From the NCBI GenBank assembly GCA_020284085.1, contig JACEVL010000771.1:179001-243000 (forward strand): a stretch of 64,000 bases of DNA. Direction: 5' to 3'. This DNA is from Aporrectodea caliginosa (taxonomy: Eukaryota; Annelida; Clitellata; Crassiclitellata; Lumbricidae). The stretch's first letter is position 1, and every line of letters begins with the position of its first letter. The position numbers and the translations under genes were made by a program. The notes under the pieces were generated by a model. The model saw only the letters and a program-made list of their open reading frames with translations, was not told the DNA's origin and made no database searches. Shown piece by piece: positions 11,935 to 25,345 of this stretch.

Positions 11935-12475
11935 TGTATCTTACCTCTGACTCGATACATGCATATTTTACTGTTTTTCGCGGCCATATTGGACACCATA
12001 ATGGATAGTCGCATTGCCACACTATGGCCATTACGATGAATCGATTCCTTGACCTTGAGCATATTAAATTTGACAATTCATTTCTTATAGTATCTTACCT
12101 CTGACCCGATTTATGCATATTTTACTGTTTTCGCGAATATATTGGACGCCATCTTGGATTGTAGCATTGCCACACTATTGTCACTATGATAAATCGATTC
12201 CTTGACCTTGAAAATATTAAATTGGACACATCATTTGTTATTACAGTTTACCTTTGACCTGATAATATAATTATTATATACATTTTTCTTTTTTGGCGGC
12301 CATATTGGACGCCATCTTGGATAGTAACATTCCAACAATATTGCCACTATGATAAATCGATTCCTTGACCTTGATAGTATTAAACTCGACACTTCATTTA
12401 TTATTCTAGCATACCTATGACCTGAAATATACTTGTTTTCTGTGTTGGCGGCTATATTGGCCGCCATCTTAGTTA
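11935..12475. repeat. ~153-bp tandem repeat, about 3.6 copies
   Basis: The landmark ATTGGACGCCATCTTGGAT or a close variant recurs at 11988, 12141, 12303 and 12456, giving periods of 153, 162 and 153. Each unit also holds AAATCGATTCCTTGACCTTG. It lies within the piggyBac and is absent from unit 2. Confidence 0.8.
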
Positions 12476-13369
12476 AAATGCATTTTTGGGGGTGAACCCG
12501 TAGTTGGATTTTGTGGGATTTTGGACATGTTATTCAGCAATGGAAACTGAGCAAGAAACCGTTTAGAAAGCTTCTGAAGCAAATTTGTCCAGGCTCAAGG
12601 TATATTTGAGATAAATTGGACTAGTACTAAAGCTGGGGTCCTGCGGGACCCCCTGGATATTTTGTATTTAAAATATGACCTTAAAAGCAAAATCGGTTTT
12701 CAGTGGACCGAAACAGTGAGCGATATCCAAGTGACAAATTCATAAAAATACTGTGCAAAAATACTGGATAATCCAAAGTTACACAAGCCGATGCAGTGAT
12801 GGGGTACCCAAGGACCCCTGTTGGTCGCATGAGGGTTAAGCTATTCTCTTGCATAGTAGATAGAAGTGAAGCCACTTGTCGCATAGGAATCCCTGTGTCA
12901 GAAATTATAATCGTATTGTGATCGCAAACTTTTCATAAGTTGATCGGCAGTTGTGTATCCTACACCGTTTTATATTGTAATCAGTTGATTGTTTATCACT
13001 GCGTTATATTGTACGGTATAAATTCTTTGATGGAAACTTTTCACTTTCTTTTCTACAGTTGCCCTGTGCATATGGTTGATATATATAGGTGCTAATTTTC
13101 AGAAATTTTATCGCACCACTTTATTAATGTACAAGACATAAGTGGCCTTGACGCATATTTGGACATGAGCCTCCCTGAGGGCCAGTGAAGAGGGTGGCAC
13201 GCTGGCGACTTAAGCCGCTGCTTGCGCAATTTTGTTTGTTGATCGGGCGAGCGCAAGGTATTTTCGGCCTTTAAACTGTGCTTATTGGCTAAAAATAATG
13301 GCAACCTTTCCGCGGGCTTTGGCGGGAAAAGAAGGCTGGGCTATAATATAAATAGGTGAAGTACAGATG

Positions 13370-13780
13370 ACACTTTGTTACTTTCGTTCGGCCCCAGGAA
13401 GAACAGGCGGCCAATGGCCATTATGGATATTTTTAATAAGTAAGTTGTGTAAGAAAGATGCTGTTGAAGTACGACAAATGACTGCCGTTCTAGAAAAGAA
13501 CCCGTCTGCCCAGATGGGCATTGGTTCGCCAAGAGCAGAAGACGCGGTCATAGATCTCGGTAACGTCGGCCTTGTAAATCTGGTAGTTGATGTTACCTGC
13601 CTTTCGGAAGCACCGGTTTACTGAGGCCTTCGGCGTAGCGCTGGTTTACGCCAGGAAACGAATGGCGAAATATTCCGACCAAGGTGAAAGCTCCCCGTCA
13701 CCGTTAACAGCTTACCTTCCCTTTAGGATTCTGGCTATATAGGAGCCCAAGTCCCAGACCGTCATCCCAGCGACAGCGTA
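13370..13780 (+). pseudogene. frameshifted counterpart of the 34615-35010 open frame
   Basis: The frame reading LCKKDAVEVRQMTAVLEKNP runs on to CLSEAPVY and stops at 13621-13623. The unit 2 counterpart stays open for another ~65 codons. Downstream homology resumes in another frame. Product unknown; see the entry at 34615. Confidence 0.35.
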
Positions 13781-13968
13781 AGCATCCGGTCGTGACACTG
13801 CCATCTGGAAAAGATGTCCTTAGAGTGTTGAACTAAACGACAGCGACATGGTGTTAAGTGCAAGGCCCTGGCAAGTGCAACAGTTAATAGAAACTAATTA
13901 AACTTATAATTCTGCAATATTTTGATGGCTGGAAGCCAGGCAAGGGGTCCGCTCAGCATGAGATCACA

Positions 13969-14510
13969 ATGAGAAATATAAATGTATGAAGGACGGTTCC
14001 GCGACAACTCGTCTTAAGACTTTCGTCTACGACACTTCGTCTACAGACACTTCGTCTACCGACATTTCGCCTACAAGTGTATCTTTATCCATTACGGCTA
14101 ATCAACAGAGGCCGCTTTTTTATAGTTTCGCTAAAACGTGATAAATATTCTCAGGAATCCAGCTTCTAATTACTGAAAAGATTATTTTCATCAATCCAAC
14201 TTCTATTGAATGAAAACTTATTTCCATCCATGTATCTAGCTTGGTATCCAGCTTCTGTTTACGGTAAAAATTATTTCGATCAATCCAGCTTCTACTTCAA
14301 TATTGGAAAGTTTTCATCAATCCCACTTCCATTTAGGGAAACAGTTTTTTCCATCAATCCAGCTTTCATTTTAAAGTGACAATATCAAATAACTTCGTAG
14401 ACGAAATGTCGTTAGACGAAATATGTGTAGACGAAGTGTCGTAGACGAAATGTCGGTAGACGAATTGTCGCGACACCAACTCATGAGAAATATAAATGTA
14501 TGAAGGACGG
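13969..14510. mobile_element. 486-bp MITE-like insertion between 28-bp direct repeats
   Basis: The same 28 bases lie at 13969-13996 and 14483-14510, and unit 2 has only one copy with nothing between (about 35408-35435). The insert (13997-14482) has inverted ends (CGCGACAACTCGTC versus GACGAATTGTCGCG). Both flanks carry several copies of a GTAGACGAA(A/G)TGTCG motif in opposite orientation. The middle has about five degenerate ~45-bp repeats containing CATCAATCCAGCTTC. A 28-bp target duplication is unusually long. The subterminal inverted clusters recall Helitron-like or satellite-bearing MITEs, but no family is assigned. Confidence 0.75.
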
Positions 14511-16130
14511 ATGTATTCTGTTGCAGAAATCACTAATCCAACTGTGCTTCCAATTCCAAACGTCATTTGAGCACTGAAGATGTTCGCAGGATTTTCAATT
14601 CTGATCGAAACAACTGTATTCTTTGTTTAATTGAACGAATATTCTGCGATCTCTAGCTTGGACTTACGTACACTAAATTTCTGCTACGACATCTGCTTGT
14701 GTCCTTGCGTTCAAGTTTGAAAACCTTGCGACATTTGGGTCATCAGAATTATGCAAGCTATTCTTATGTATAATTGGACAAATCCTAATAGGCAGAAATT
14801 GTGCTCTTAGAACGTCAGACATACTTTCAAAAATTTTAATTGTCAATGACTTCTCTGTTTGAAAGTTATATTTCATTGCATTCGAGTGTTTTTTAATGTA
14901 AATAGCTCATGATTATAAAGTAACCTTGCGCTAGAAAAACATCATATTTAATCAGCAAAGAATTACGTGGCAGAGAGGGAACCTCTGTCTTGATACAATG
15001 CATATTACGGATATGACAATGGAATAGGCCTGCATAAGAGATTGTAGCCAGTGTTAAATAATTATGGCCTCATCTCACCATGGATAATCTTTTGTATCTA
15101 TTGGCTTTTCTCTTACTCATTTATATATTATCTGTTGACTTCATAGCGACGTTGCCATAACTTCTCTAACAGAAGAGTTTTATCACATTGTAGATTTCAA
15201 TAAGAATAGGAAGCATTCATTGAATGCTGCTGTTTTCATGTGTTCGACATGCAGCTCGGCGTTCTCAATTAAACTCAGTTGCAGGCGTTAGATAAATAAT
15301 TAAACCATTTTCGATGAGAAAATTGGTAAAAAAAGATTTAATTTAATTTATTACTTAGGTCATGCAACGTTTGGCAGCATGGGATTGGATTAGTGTACTA
15401 ATCAGTTAATTTTAGTCGATGAGTCAGGACGGAGGAGATGAAAGATCGAAAAAGTGTTACATGGAGCGGAGCTGTATCGAAGCTGAAAATTTTCTACCAA
15501 TGGAATCCACTCTGAAGCCTTCTTCCTTCGTCAATTATTCAAAATCTCACCACTTCGTTCAACCAGTTCCTCTTCCGCTCGAACTCTTCTTTGCCCTTCC
15601 AGCTGCTCATCCCAAAGGAATTTGCAATTGGCTCCATATGTCTCCAGACAGACACAGAGAGAGACAGAGAGAGACAGAGAGAGACAGAGAGAGACAGAGA
15701 GAGTCAGAAAGAGAAAAGTGGAAGAAGGAACCGTTAGAACGGCTAGCTGTTGAGTTATTCAGTCAAATGATTATTCGGTGAGCAGTCATCCTTTAATCCA
15801 GTATAACGTTATTGCAGTGGGTGAAGTATATGAAGGAAACTGCGTGGAACAGTCTGTCTTTAGATATTCGCAAACTGCCTATCCTTTAGGCTACTTATTC
15901 AAAAAGTCACTGCGCAAAATACTACTGGAATCATAGCTTGTCTATCTCTTTGAGTTGCTATTGTTCTACATGAACTACGTGTTTTTTTTAAATTTTGATT
16001 CAATTTTTGTGATCTCTTTTCATTCTCTTTAATTCTTGCTTTTCCTCGCCCTTCCTTGTATATAAATGTATTCACGTTTTCTATGTTTAACCTCATTGGT
16101 AAGGGTAATCAATATCTGAAGTTACACTTG
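14511..16130. other. downstream region of gene 1 shared with unit 2
   Basis: Begins with the relic of a fifth exon (acceptor TTGCAG ending at 14526) that copy 3 uses. The remainder matches 35440-36960 and holds no supported gene. A GAGACAGA microsatellite lies at 15645-15712 with a different length in unit 2. Confidence 0.5.
15645..15712. repeat. GAGACAGA microsatellite
   Basis: Near-perfect repeats of an 8-base unit. The unit 2 counterpart (36672-36850) is longer and more degenerate. Confidence 0.85.
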
Positions 16131-16259
16131 GTTTGGTTTGATTCTAGTTAAGTTTTTTGGGGTTTAGTTTGAATGTAGTTAAGGTTTATGTTTTTCACAA
16201 TAGCTTTTTGTTTCAAAAGCGAATACTGACTCTAAGTCGTTCCTGTTGTTTTTCATGTA

Positions 16260-16445
16260 CTGCGATAATTGTAATAACTTAGGTGACCCTATATAGCGGG
16301 ACTATTGTCCTTTCGGGGTTCCCTTTTGTCGCTAATTATGAAAATTAATCATGCTGCTACTGAGTTGTGATGCCAACAATGGCAAATAATCATGTTACCT
16401 TTGTTTCACTTTAATGGCTTCAATAAAAGAATTGAATTGAATTGA
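16260..16445 (+). mobile_element. LINE/SINE 3' end with (GAATT)n tail
   Basis: Contains GTGACCCTATATAGCGGGAC and ends AATAAAAGAATTGAATTGAA. The same 3' motif lies in opposite orientation at 20062-20110, 20375-20430, 60960-61010 and 63170-63230. Unit 2 lacks this stretch between its 36990 and 37040 anchors, so it inserted after duplication. Confidence 0.6.
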
Positions 16446-17692
16446 ACACACAAGGTCGACATGTAGGCTGCATGTCGCGTATTATGCGCTCGTGTAAGGA
16501 AGTCAGACGCGATTCTTTAATCGGCGCTAACAACGACCAAGGTCATCATGATGATCGCTTGTGCCACGGCCATGACCCGCCCATAGGTCAGAGGTCTTTG
16601 ACAACGCCCGTTTATTACCGCCATAAAACAGGATACATAAATGGTGTCAACGAACTCTGATCTATCATGCTGCTTGTCCGACTCCTGCCTATCAAGATCA
16701 GTGACTAAAAATATACAGAAAAAGTCAGTGACTGGTTACATATTCAGTCAACAATGCCAAGTTTGGTAAAGTAATCAGCAATAATGGCGCGAGTCGATGC
16801 CTTGTTTAATCTCTCTGTCTCTCTTTGTCTGCCTGCTTCTAGCTGTCTGTTGACTGTTGGCACCAAGGTATTCAGACTGATGCTCAGCGGCGGAGGTGTC
16901 TGAGTCTGCGTCTGGGTGCACTAATGATCTGGCGTAAACCCCTACATAAGTATTCGCTGTATTCTGTTTGGCTGTGGATGTGATTACACTAAGAACTAAA
17001 ATATGCATTTCGTATAAGATGTATGTTTACTGAGGCTCTTTCGAAGCTATGTTGATGGCCTCTTGATAATACTCAAGTAGGTCAGTTAAATAGTGCATAC
17101 GGAAAGTCCGCTCATAAGAATGACAATAAACACTGGTATAAACTGATAGTTCTATCATGGCGCTAAAGAGGCGACACCTGGTGATGTATGTATAGTTTGT
17201 CACCAACAATAGAAGTCTACAAGACAATCCCCTTGGTATTAGCGAAGTATATGTTTCATCCACCTTTGAGTCGTGCAACATCAGGTAAAGTTATCATCTC
17301 CGTTCCGGCCGAAGCAATATGTCTTCTGGACAGGTTCCTGATCCATGGATCCGGGTTAGGGATCCTTTTCGGTCGATTCTGCCAGATTAGTTGTGCAATC
17401 GAGTTTTGAGTGGTCGCCAGGGGCGCCACGCACGCAACCTAACAAATTCATGACCCTGATGAATATACGAACGTTAAAGCATCTGACGTATCTGTTCGAA
17501 AAAAGCCCCAACGATATAACCTGCGACCGCAATCGCACGACTATTGCGTAGGCTATGTCTTGCAGATAATTTACAGCGAAAGACGTGTATTGTTAGAATG
17601 CTGTACTCGTATTGACATCAACAGTTACTGTTGATTGTTGTTAAGATGTATGTACACCAGAGTGCGGATATGCAATTTTTGGTTTTAATAAA

Positions 17693-17899
<207 letters not shown>

Positions 17900-17901
<2 letters not shown>

Positions 17902-18044
17902 TTTTGTCCTGGAATTAGGACGAAGGTTAACCGATGCAACACATGACACGCTCGAGACTAGCTACCTGTTTCAAAGACTCTCGGTAGCTCTCCAACGCGG
18001 AAACTCCATCTGCTTTTCTTCGACATTACCACGCTAGATTGTTC
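17900..18044 (+). pseudogene. 3' end of AAT-associated retroelement, fragment 1
   Basis: The plus frame reads ELGRRLTDATHDTLETSYLF then QRLSVALQRGNSICFSSTLPR and a TAG stop. This is the C-terminus of the retroelement family seen at 61823-62756 (compare EMGGRLTKIS... and RETGFILQRLSV...). It is cut at the 5' side just before the LGxR motif. It is directly bounded on both sides by (AAT)n arrays. Confidence 0.7.
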
Positions 18045-18396
<352 letters not shown>

Positions 18397-18436
18397 AAAA
18401 ATAATAATAATAATAATAATAATAACAATAATAACC

Positions 18437-20061
18437 GTCTATAGTTTCTGGGTTACAGGACGGACGATCTAACGGTATCTAATCCATGTTCCACAACTGT
18501 ATCGATTCTTTCTACACTCTCATTTATCTATGTTTATTGAGAGTTTTATTGTGTTCCTGCGATAGTTTTATCCTAGCCGTTCTTTATTTTGCAGTGCCTG
18601 TGTACAAACCACGATGAAAGCGATTAGCAAGGAGCAACTTACTTGCCTGACTCTGTAAGTCCTATGGCTCGTAGCGATCTTGGTCCTCAGAATCCGCCAT
18701 TTTGAGAGATAGCAATTGATGCGTTTTAGCTGTTATTTTGATTTTATGAACTTAGCACAACATTGCACTATCCTGTATGACGCATGAATGTACAATAATT
18801 CAATAATAATACGTCAAAAAGTATGGCCATCCTAGGCGTGAACGCACGTATAATTATGGGTACATTTCACAACCGGCAGCAAATTCGATAAATTTCCGTC
18901 TTCTCCTTTGAACGGCTTACACAAAGAGTAAAATTATAATTTATAATTTTTAAATACATTGTTGGGCATGGGTTAGTCATAAAAAATTATTTCTATTATA
19001 TTAATTAGATGATTAGTAGGCCTATGAGAAAAAAAATTATAAAGTCCAATTTTAACCCGAAATTTCATTGTCCTTTCTAATGGTGAGCCAATTCAACGTT
19101 ACGTTAGGGTAACAGTTGAAGCGCTGAGCTGACGTTTTATATTTTTTTAGATCATTAGCTTACATATATCTATTGCTCTAAATGGTTTTTATTAACTTAT
19201 TAGCTAAATAAATAATTAAAAAATAAATAAAACCCTATGTCATCAATTATTGCCTACAACACCGTTACGAATGAGTTTCTGCCATCTGTGGAATAAATTG
19301 AAAACTCAATGTTTTTAAATTGACATCTTTGATAGCAGAGAACATGTCTGCACTGATATTACCAACAAGAAATCAATATGGATGTTTGCTTCTGTTGACA
19401 ATTTTCAGAAATTAATCCAGTAATTTAACAGTATAAAAAAGATTTACAACTCCGTGACGGTAATTATTGCACTTTGCGTATATATATATATAATGTTTTC
19501 TTTCAAACATATTGTTGAAATTGACAGCCTGTCCACTATAAACTAATTATTTTTATATCTTAACTCGTCCGATAAGCATGGAGACCTAATTATGAATATT
19601 TTACAATTCCGTTACTACAACTCCGTTACATTATTTTTTTCTATTACAATGAATTTATTTAATAGTAGGCCTACATGTAGATAATTTGTCGTCAGAATTA
19701 TTTAGGCTGCTGTGTAATAATTTAATGTACACTTAATACTAATTAATAACTAATTATAAACAGTTGCGGTGTATTGTTTTGTGTATTTATTAAGTAATGG
19801 AGTTTTGCAAATATTTAGGAATAAAAGTTGCATGTGTTTCACATAGCAAAAAAACTAAAATAAAAAATTAGGCCAAATCTTTATCTTTCAAATTTAAGCT
19901 CTGCTCAATTATAAGTATGCTTCAGCACTGCTAATAAATATTTGTGTAAGAAATAATTTTTTAAATTTTGCGTGACATTCTTTCTCTAATTCTATTTCTG
20001 AATTTGACGCCTGTTGCGAAATATATCCATATACATATATATAAACAGTTATAAAGATATA
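18437..20061. other. gene-free AT-rich stretch
   Basis: No coding exon, RNA gene or element boundary could be supported. Composition is strongly AT-rich with short TA runs (19480-19495, 20030-20060). Confidence 0.5.
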
Positions 20062-20110
20062 TAATTCAATTCAATTCAATTCGTTTATTGATCCCAAAAT
20101 CCAAGAACAA
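20062..20110 (-). mobile_element. (AATTC)n-tailed LINE/SINE 3' fragment
   Basis: AATTCAATTCAATTCAATTC followed by GTTTATTGATCCCAAAA is the reverse complement of a GAATT tail preceded by a polyadenylation-like AATAAAC. It is the same family as 16260-16445. Confidence 0.5.
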
Positions 20111-20295
20111 GAACAAAACAAAAAATACACGTATATATCACCTGTAAACTAAGTAAGCATATCTTGCTTCTCACCTGGATTTTTTTGACCCCATAAATTA
20201 CCTTCTAACGATATCCTATAAAATAATACGCAACTGATCCGGCTGCTCTTAGAACATCGCTGAGGAGAGGCTAGGTGAAAACTCATCAATCGGTG

Positions 20296-21789
20296 CAAAT
20301 CAAAAATCAAAATCAAATCATTTATTCGGTGACCAACAAACAACAGTAGTACACAATCAATGAGAAAATTGAGTCACACAGGGGACCCTGAAAAGGTCTT
20401 ACGGCCCCGCTCAGTAGGGCCCCCTAAGGATGTAGTACATAAGAAAAGCCAATGTATGTAACTGGTCTGAAACTAAGCGTATTAAAGAACAAAACGATAA
20501 ATCTTAACTAATGACTCAGCAACACACATATTAGGTCAACAGTCAATTTGTGTGAATAACTATGACACAATTAATTATGGCTCACATTTAATCTCATTTT
20601 AAACATGTTAATTTTCAAACATTTTAAAACATGTGGATGGGGTGGATAAATAACTGCTGTTGTGTCAAAAAGGTTCTTGGGAGCCCTGGGTCAGTCATTT
20701 CCAATTAGAAAGTGACGCAGCCCTCTTTTGAAGAGGCATAAATTAGGAAGTTGCCTAATAGACTGTGGAATCCCGTTCCAAGTTGATGCCCCTACATATT
20801 TGACAGAGAATAGTCGGGTATTTGTGTGGGCAAAAGGTTTGTGGTACAGATTAGAAGTTCTAGTCATGTGGGAGTGGATGTCCGAAGTGTGACGAAAAAA
20901 ATTATTAAATACTGGAGGAAGAAAGCCACGATCATATCTGAACATAAACTCCCCTGTCTGTGCAATCCTTATCTGGTCGATTTGCAGGAAATTAAGCTCT
21001 TGGAATTTATTTTTGGTGTGGGCTCCGTACGGGATTCGAGCCACATATCGAACTGCTCGTTTTTGTAAGATAACTAATCTTGTAAGACTGGTTTTATAGG
21101 TTGAAGCCCAAACTATAGGCCTATTACAATATGTTAAGTAGGGGTAGATGAGGATGTAATATAGTGTTTTTCGGATTTCGGGTGGTACTAGTTGAGAAGT
21201 GCGAGATAGTATACCAATATTTTTGGCTATTTTGATAGATATATTTTTTATGTGTTCTTTCCACGAAAGGTGCTGATCTATGTACACCCCTAGAAACTTA
21301 GTCATCACTACTTGGGTGATTGGGGTACCCTCTATACATAAACTTAAATGTTCAGAAGGACTGCCTTTCCTGTGGGATTTAAAGAGTATATAGTTAGTTT
21401 TTTCAAGGTTAAGAGTTAATTTATTAGCATGGAACCACTCAGTTATGAATTTTAACTCTGTGTTTACAATAGAGTACAAGGAGTCTAGAGAACTATGGGA
21501 ATAAAATACATTAGAATCATCAGCAAATAGTATAAAGAACATGAGGGAGGAAGCATTTGGTAAATCATTAATATAAATTAGGAATAATAGGGGGCCTAGA
21601 ATAGACCCCTGGGGAACTCCAAAGTAAATGTTCCGTAAGTCCGAGAGAGAACCATTACAACTAACTAACTGGGACCTGTTCATAAAATAACTGATAAACC
21701 ACTCAAGCTGGGTACCTCGGATCCCATAATTATTTAGTTTTTTTATTAGGATAGCATGATTTACAGTATCGAATGCCTTGTGCAATGAT
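20296..21789 (-). pseudogene. 5'-truncated LINE with intact reverse transcriptase frame
   Basis: The minus frame is open from the left flank to a stop at 20691 (about 365 element codons). It starts inside the reverse transcriptase: [10 protein letters not shown] (first catalytic Asp), [28 protein letters not shown] (catalytic FADD), [28 protein letters not shown]. It then runs through the thumb and C-terminal domain to LIGND. About 400 bases of 3' UTR end in a TGATTT-type tail (20296-20321). The N-terminal RT, endonuclease and ORF1 are missing, so it is a dead-on-arrival copy. The lack of frameshifts suggests a recent insertion. The clade looks like the jockey/CR1 side of APE-type LINEs; the exact clade is not assigned. 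The flanks match 39320-39560. Confidence 0.85.
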
Positions 21790-24139
21790 TGTATACGAGC
21801 GGGTCTAGACAAGCCAAGAAATATCGATCTAGCTATAAGTCAGGAAAGTTTGATGATTCATGGTCTGTGGCCACAAACACATGGCGTCCATTGCAGCCCT
21901 CCATCATTTCTAAATACACAAGTAGCAAATCCGAATCGCTCACTCCTGCGACGTTAATCATTTCATGTTATTCGCTATAAATCTAAACTAATAATTTATA
22001 TAGACGCTACTTGTCTAACAGTCGTCTGATTTTTTTAATTCTGGCTCAAATAACATACGACACGTGAATAAATCAGAGGTGTCGTCAAATTGTCAACTTC
22101 TTTAATTTACAATTAATTTTACTAGTTCTATCAGTGTTACAATTTGGAGTTTTAAAATGTGTTCTTATTATGAACACTCGGCTTTAGACTTTAGGGGTGT
22201 ATGACGACATTTTTCATTTGTGACCTCGCTTTATTTCCCGTGTATCATCATGTATGATCACACGCTTCGTCGACCATGTTTCTCTGGAATGCACAGGCAA
22301 TCTAAGGGATTGAAAAAATGGCCAAATCGTGATTGAAAACCCAGTCGACGAGAAGCTCTACACCTCTCCTAAAGAAACGTTTTATATACACTCAACTGAC
22401 TGCTTACCGATATTTTGTGCGGCGATAAAACCTATTCATTCATTTAATGTCCGTAGACAATAATTCTATAGTCGTATACTTTATTTTGCAGTTTCTGTGG
22501 CGAATCAGAAATAAATTAATACCAGTGTCTTGATTACGAAAGTCATTTGTTGAAGGATTACCTTGCACCATTTTAGGCCACCTAATGGAATGGATTTGCA
22601 ATCATGTGCGTCTAAGCGCCCTCTATCGGATGCAGGCAGTCTAGCTTTTCTTCTCATCTGGATTTGGATGATATTCTGGGAATGTTAACTCAATATCCAA
22701 ATAGACATTATTGAAACGATGCCTCCTAAAATGCAATGCAGCTGAGCCTACACCGAGAACACTGCTGTGGAGCGAATGATTACATGTAGGTCAAAGTTCA
22801 ATAAGGGCTTGAAGTTTTGTATAGCATATTGACACGTGCAGATAAGTAGAGAAAATTCTAACAAGCTAGATTAGTCAACTGTGATGATTCACTGTTTGCG
22901 GCCACCTGGCGTCCATTTCAGCCCTCCATCTTTCCTTGCTCTGTAAAATACAACTCAGATTTTTTAACACTTGAGAAATGACTCAGTTCATGAGAATTGC
23001 AATAAATCTTAGCGTGTTATTCACATACAAACTTTCAAATAAATCGTCCGTAATGTCTTCACGCTTCAGTTCATCGGAATTGCAATGAATCTCAGCATGT
23101 ACGCCTAATTCATATGCAAATAAATTGTCCGAAATGTCAATGGTGCTCCATCAAGCGTTAACTGCTCAAATAACACGCCAACAGCAAATCGGGTGAGCAA
23201 TGTATATGTAATTAAACCTTTCTTTTCTATCGATCATAGATGGGATGTTTGACAAACTGCAATCGATAGTTTGACAAAGTCATGTTAGGTAGGGTGGAGT
23301 GAAAAAGCAAAAATTCTAGAACCTCAACGTAATAGTGATAACTCGTTGCCTTTTGGTGCAGTTAGTTATCATGTCAAATATTTCTTTAAATTTCGTTCTC
23401 TAAGATTTGCCCCAACGCGTTTTGATATTTTAACAAAAATTGTCGAATTTATAAAATTTCAATAAATGTTTTAAATTAAATGTAATACGCTAATTGTAAT
23501 GGTGTTTAGGCATTTAACTATGACGTATTTAATGACCATGCAAATTAAAATTAATACAATGACTGTATGTCATCAATATTAAATAAACAATTAACACTTA
23601 ACATTATATGCAATCGCAGCAGTTGTAGACTATTATACTAAGACACTAATTATTGTTAAGTGAGTCAATACTCATTTATTTTATTCTGTTGATTGAACTT
23701 CGATTGAAATTCTGCTTTGGTATAGAAAGAAGGTATTAGTTCCCGTGATTCCAATCTGGCAAGGATGGAACATTGTTTAGATGTTTAGGCCTAATTGTCC
23801 AACCACAGCAGTAGATGCCTCATCAACAAGTTGGACAGAACGCTCAACCGATTGTGTGTGGCATGGAAATTCGGGAAAGTGGAGTGTTGGCACAAACTCA
23901 CTGGCGATAAATTCTTCAAGGTCAGCTTTGGAAAGTATGGAAATGACCGGTGTTTCTGTAAATTTTACGTTTTGCCAATTAATCAGATCGATTTAATCAT
24001 TTGCAGCAAAGTTAAGTTCTGGAATAGAAAATTAACGTATTCTGGTTTTCTGTTTCCATTCATTACTCGAATGCAGTGTTTTCTCGATTTCCTAGAGCAC
24101 GGATATGGTTATCATTCCCAGTAGGATGCTTTTTGGATA
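21790..24139. other. spacer between units 1 and 2, no supported gene
   Basis: 21800-22000 and 22720-22960 are both similar to 39440-39740, so a short block is present three times. 22245-22400 resembles 657-800, the start of a unit. This looks like the remnant of another, mostly deleted, duplication unit. No exon of the vWA gene was found in it. Confidence 0.5.
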
Positions 24140-24445
24140 TCCAAAGAAGGATGCTTTCTGGCAAAATCGTATTTTGATACCTGAGAGCGACGAGAAGCTC
24201 GAAACTATCCGAACAAAGCGCTTTATAGACCTTCGACAGTATACTTAGAAGGTCATCGAGACCTCTTAGAGGCTTTTGGCTCGCAGAATATTTCGTCCAT
24301 GTTCGGTAAAGCAAGAACTCACCAGCGCATCCGTGGCTAGAGCGTGTTGCGGAACTACTGTACAGCGATCCGAACTCTCCCTGGTTGAGAGTACTGGTCT
24401 GGGTAATGAATGGATAATGAAAACAACCTAAATCGTCCGGACTTT

Positions 24446-24454
24446 AATAATAAT

Positions 24455-24544
<90 letters not shown>

Positions 24545-24607
24545 TACGACAATTTATATGGCGCCGTAACACGGTCCTTCCGTTACAAGGGCGCCTTACA
24601 AGACAAA
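24446..24607 (-). mobile_element. short (AAT)n-tailed retroelement end
   Basis: About 98 bases of (AAT)n, then ACGACAATTTATATGGCGCCG, a GTAACA...TGTTAC-like hairpin and GGGCGCC. The insert is flanked by GACTTT (24440-24445 and 24608-24613). The empty site is in unit 1 near 1010. The minus strand carries the (ATT)n as a 3' tail. A relative without the tail lies at 6185-6240. Confidence 0.75.
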
Positions 24608-25061
24608 GACTTTGCTCAGATTCAATCCATTAACATTCGAGCCTGAGTACTATGAGGGTGAGATCCCAGTCGACATTCTCACCATAAACAGTAGAATGGA
24701 CCTCCGCAAAATAAAAGTTGGAAATGCATCTCTCCACAAGGCTGACATCATTACACATGGAACACGACCCAGGACCTTGTATGCAAAATTTTGGACAGAT
24801 TGGACTACATAATAGAGGGCGCTCCTTTTCCAGACTTTCGCAAACCACAATAGTATGAACCTGTCAAGAGAACAAGTGCAATTCTGAACAACGAACAACC
24901 TAATCAAATAATTATATATACTGCAGTGTTATTGCTTAGTCAGAGTTAATGAAATGCAGTCAATTTCTTGTGCAATATAATGTTAGATAATTAAAATAGT
25001 TCTCCAGGCTGCATAATTGACGGTCACGGAATGCATCTATCAATGGTCGCTTCAAGTGATG

Positions 25062-25345
25062 CTGTAGCCATAGTCAAAGTAAAGTCACGGCAATAGTCAA
25101 AGTCGTAGTCATAGTCAAATTCAAAGCCATAGTCGTAGTAATAGTCACAGTCATAATCAAAATCATGGTCATAGATATAGTAGGCATAACAGTCATAGCC
25201 AGAGCCATAGTCAAAGTCGCAGTCATAGTCAAATTCCTAGTCATGGTCAGATTCAAAGTCATATTCAAAGTCATATTCAAAGTCATATTCAAAGTCATAT
25301 TCAAAGTCATTTCAAAGTCTAAGTCATAGTCTGTCAGAGAAACCA
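25062..25345. repeat. degenerate GTCAAA/GTCATA hexamer array (unit 2)
   Basis: Counterpart of 2526-2790. It includes four copies of a 12-base sub-unit (TTCAAAGTCATA) not amplified in unit 1. Confidence 0.85.

Larger units (their letters stand above)
10844..12835 (-). mobile_element. piggyBac transposon with decayed transposase
   Basis: Both ends abut TTAA (10840-10843 and 12836-12839), the obligatory piggyBac target. Terminal inverted repeats share CTCATGCGACCAAC directly inside CGCT.../...AGGG. Unit 2 has one TTAA at the matching place (about 33798), the empty site. On the minus strand, transposase pieces survive in several frames between about 11650 and 11200: VPGRNLCIDEQMVACHGMIN (the conserved DE region), SSFDLAEQL, then VGTFLSNKPRVPEAMKDRPG. 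These match the DDE_Tnp_1_7 family. Frameshifts and stops make it inactive. It also contains a LINE 3' end (about 10988-11060), a TA microsatellite (11723-11776) and a 153-bp satellite (11935-12475). Confidence 0.85.

Noticed and set aside
20691..21812. Start codon at 21812 as the true start of an RT protein
   Set aside because: The first codons lie in flanking sequence shared with 39540; the element is simply 5'-truncated inside the RT domain.
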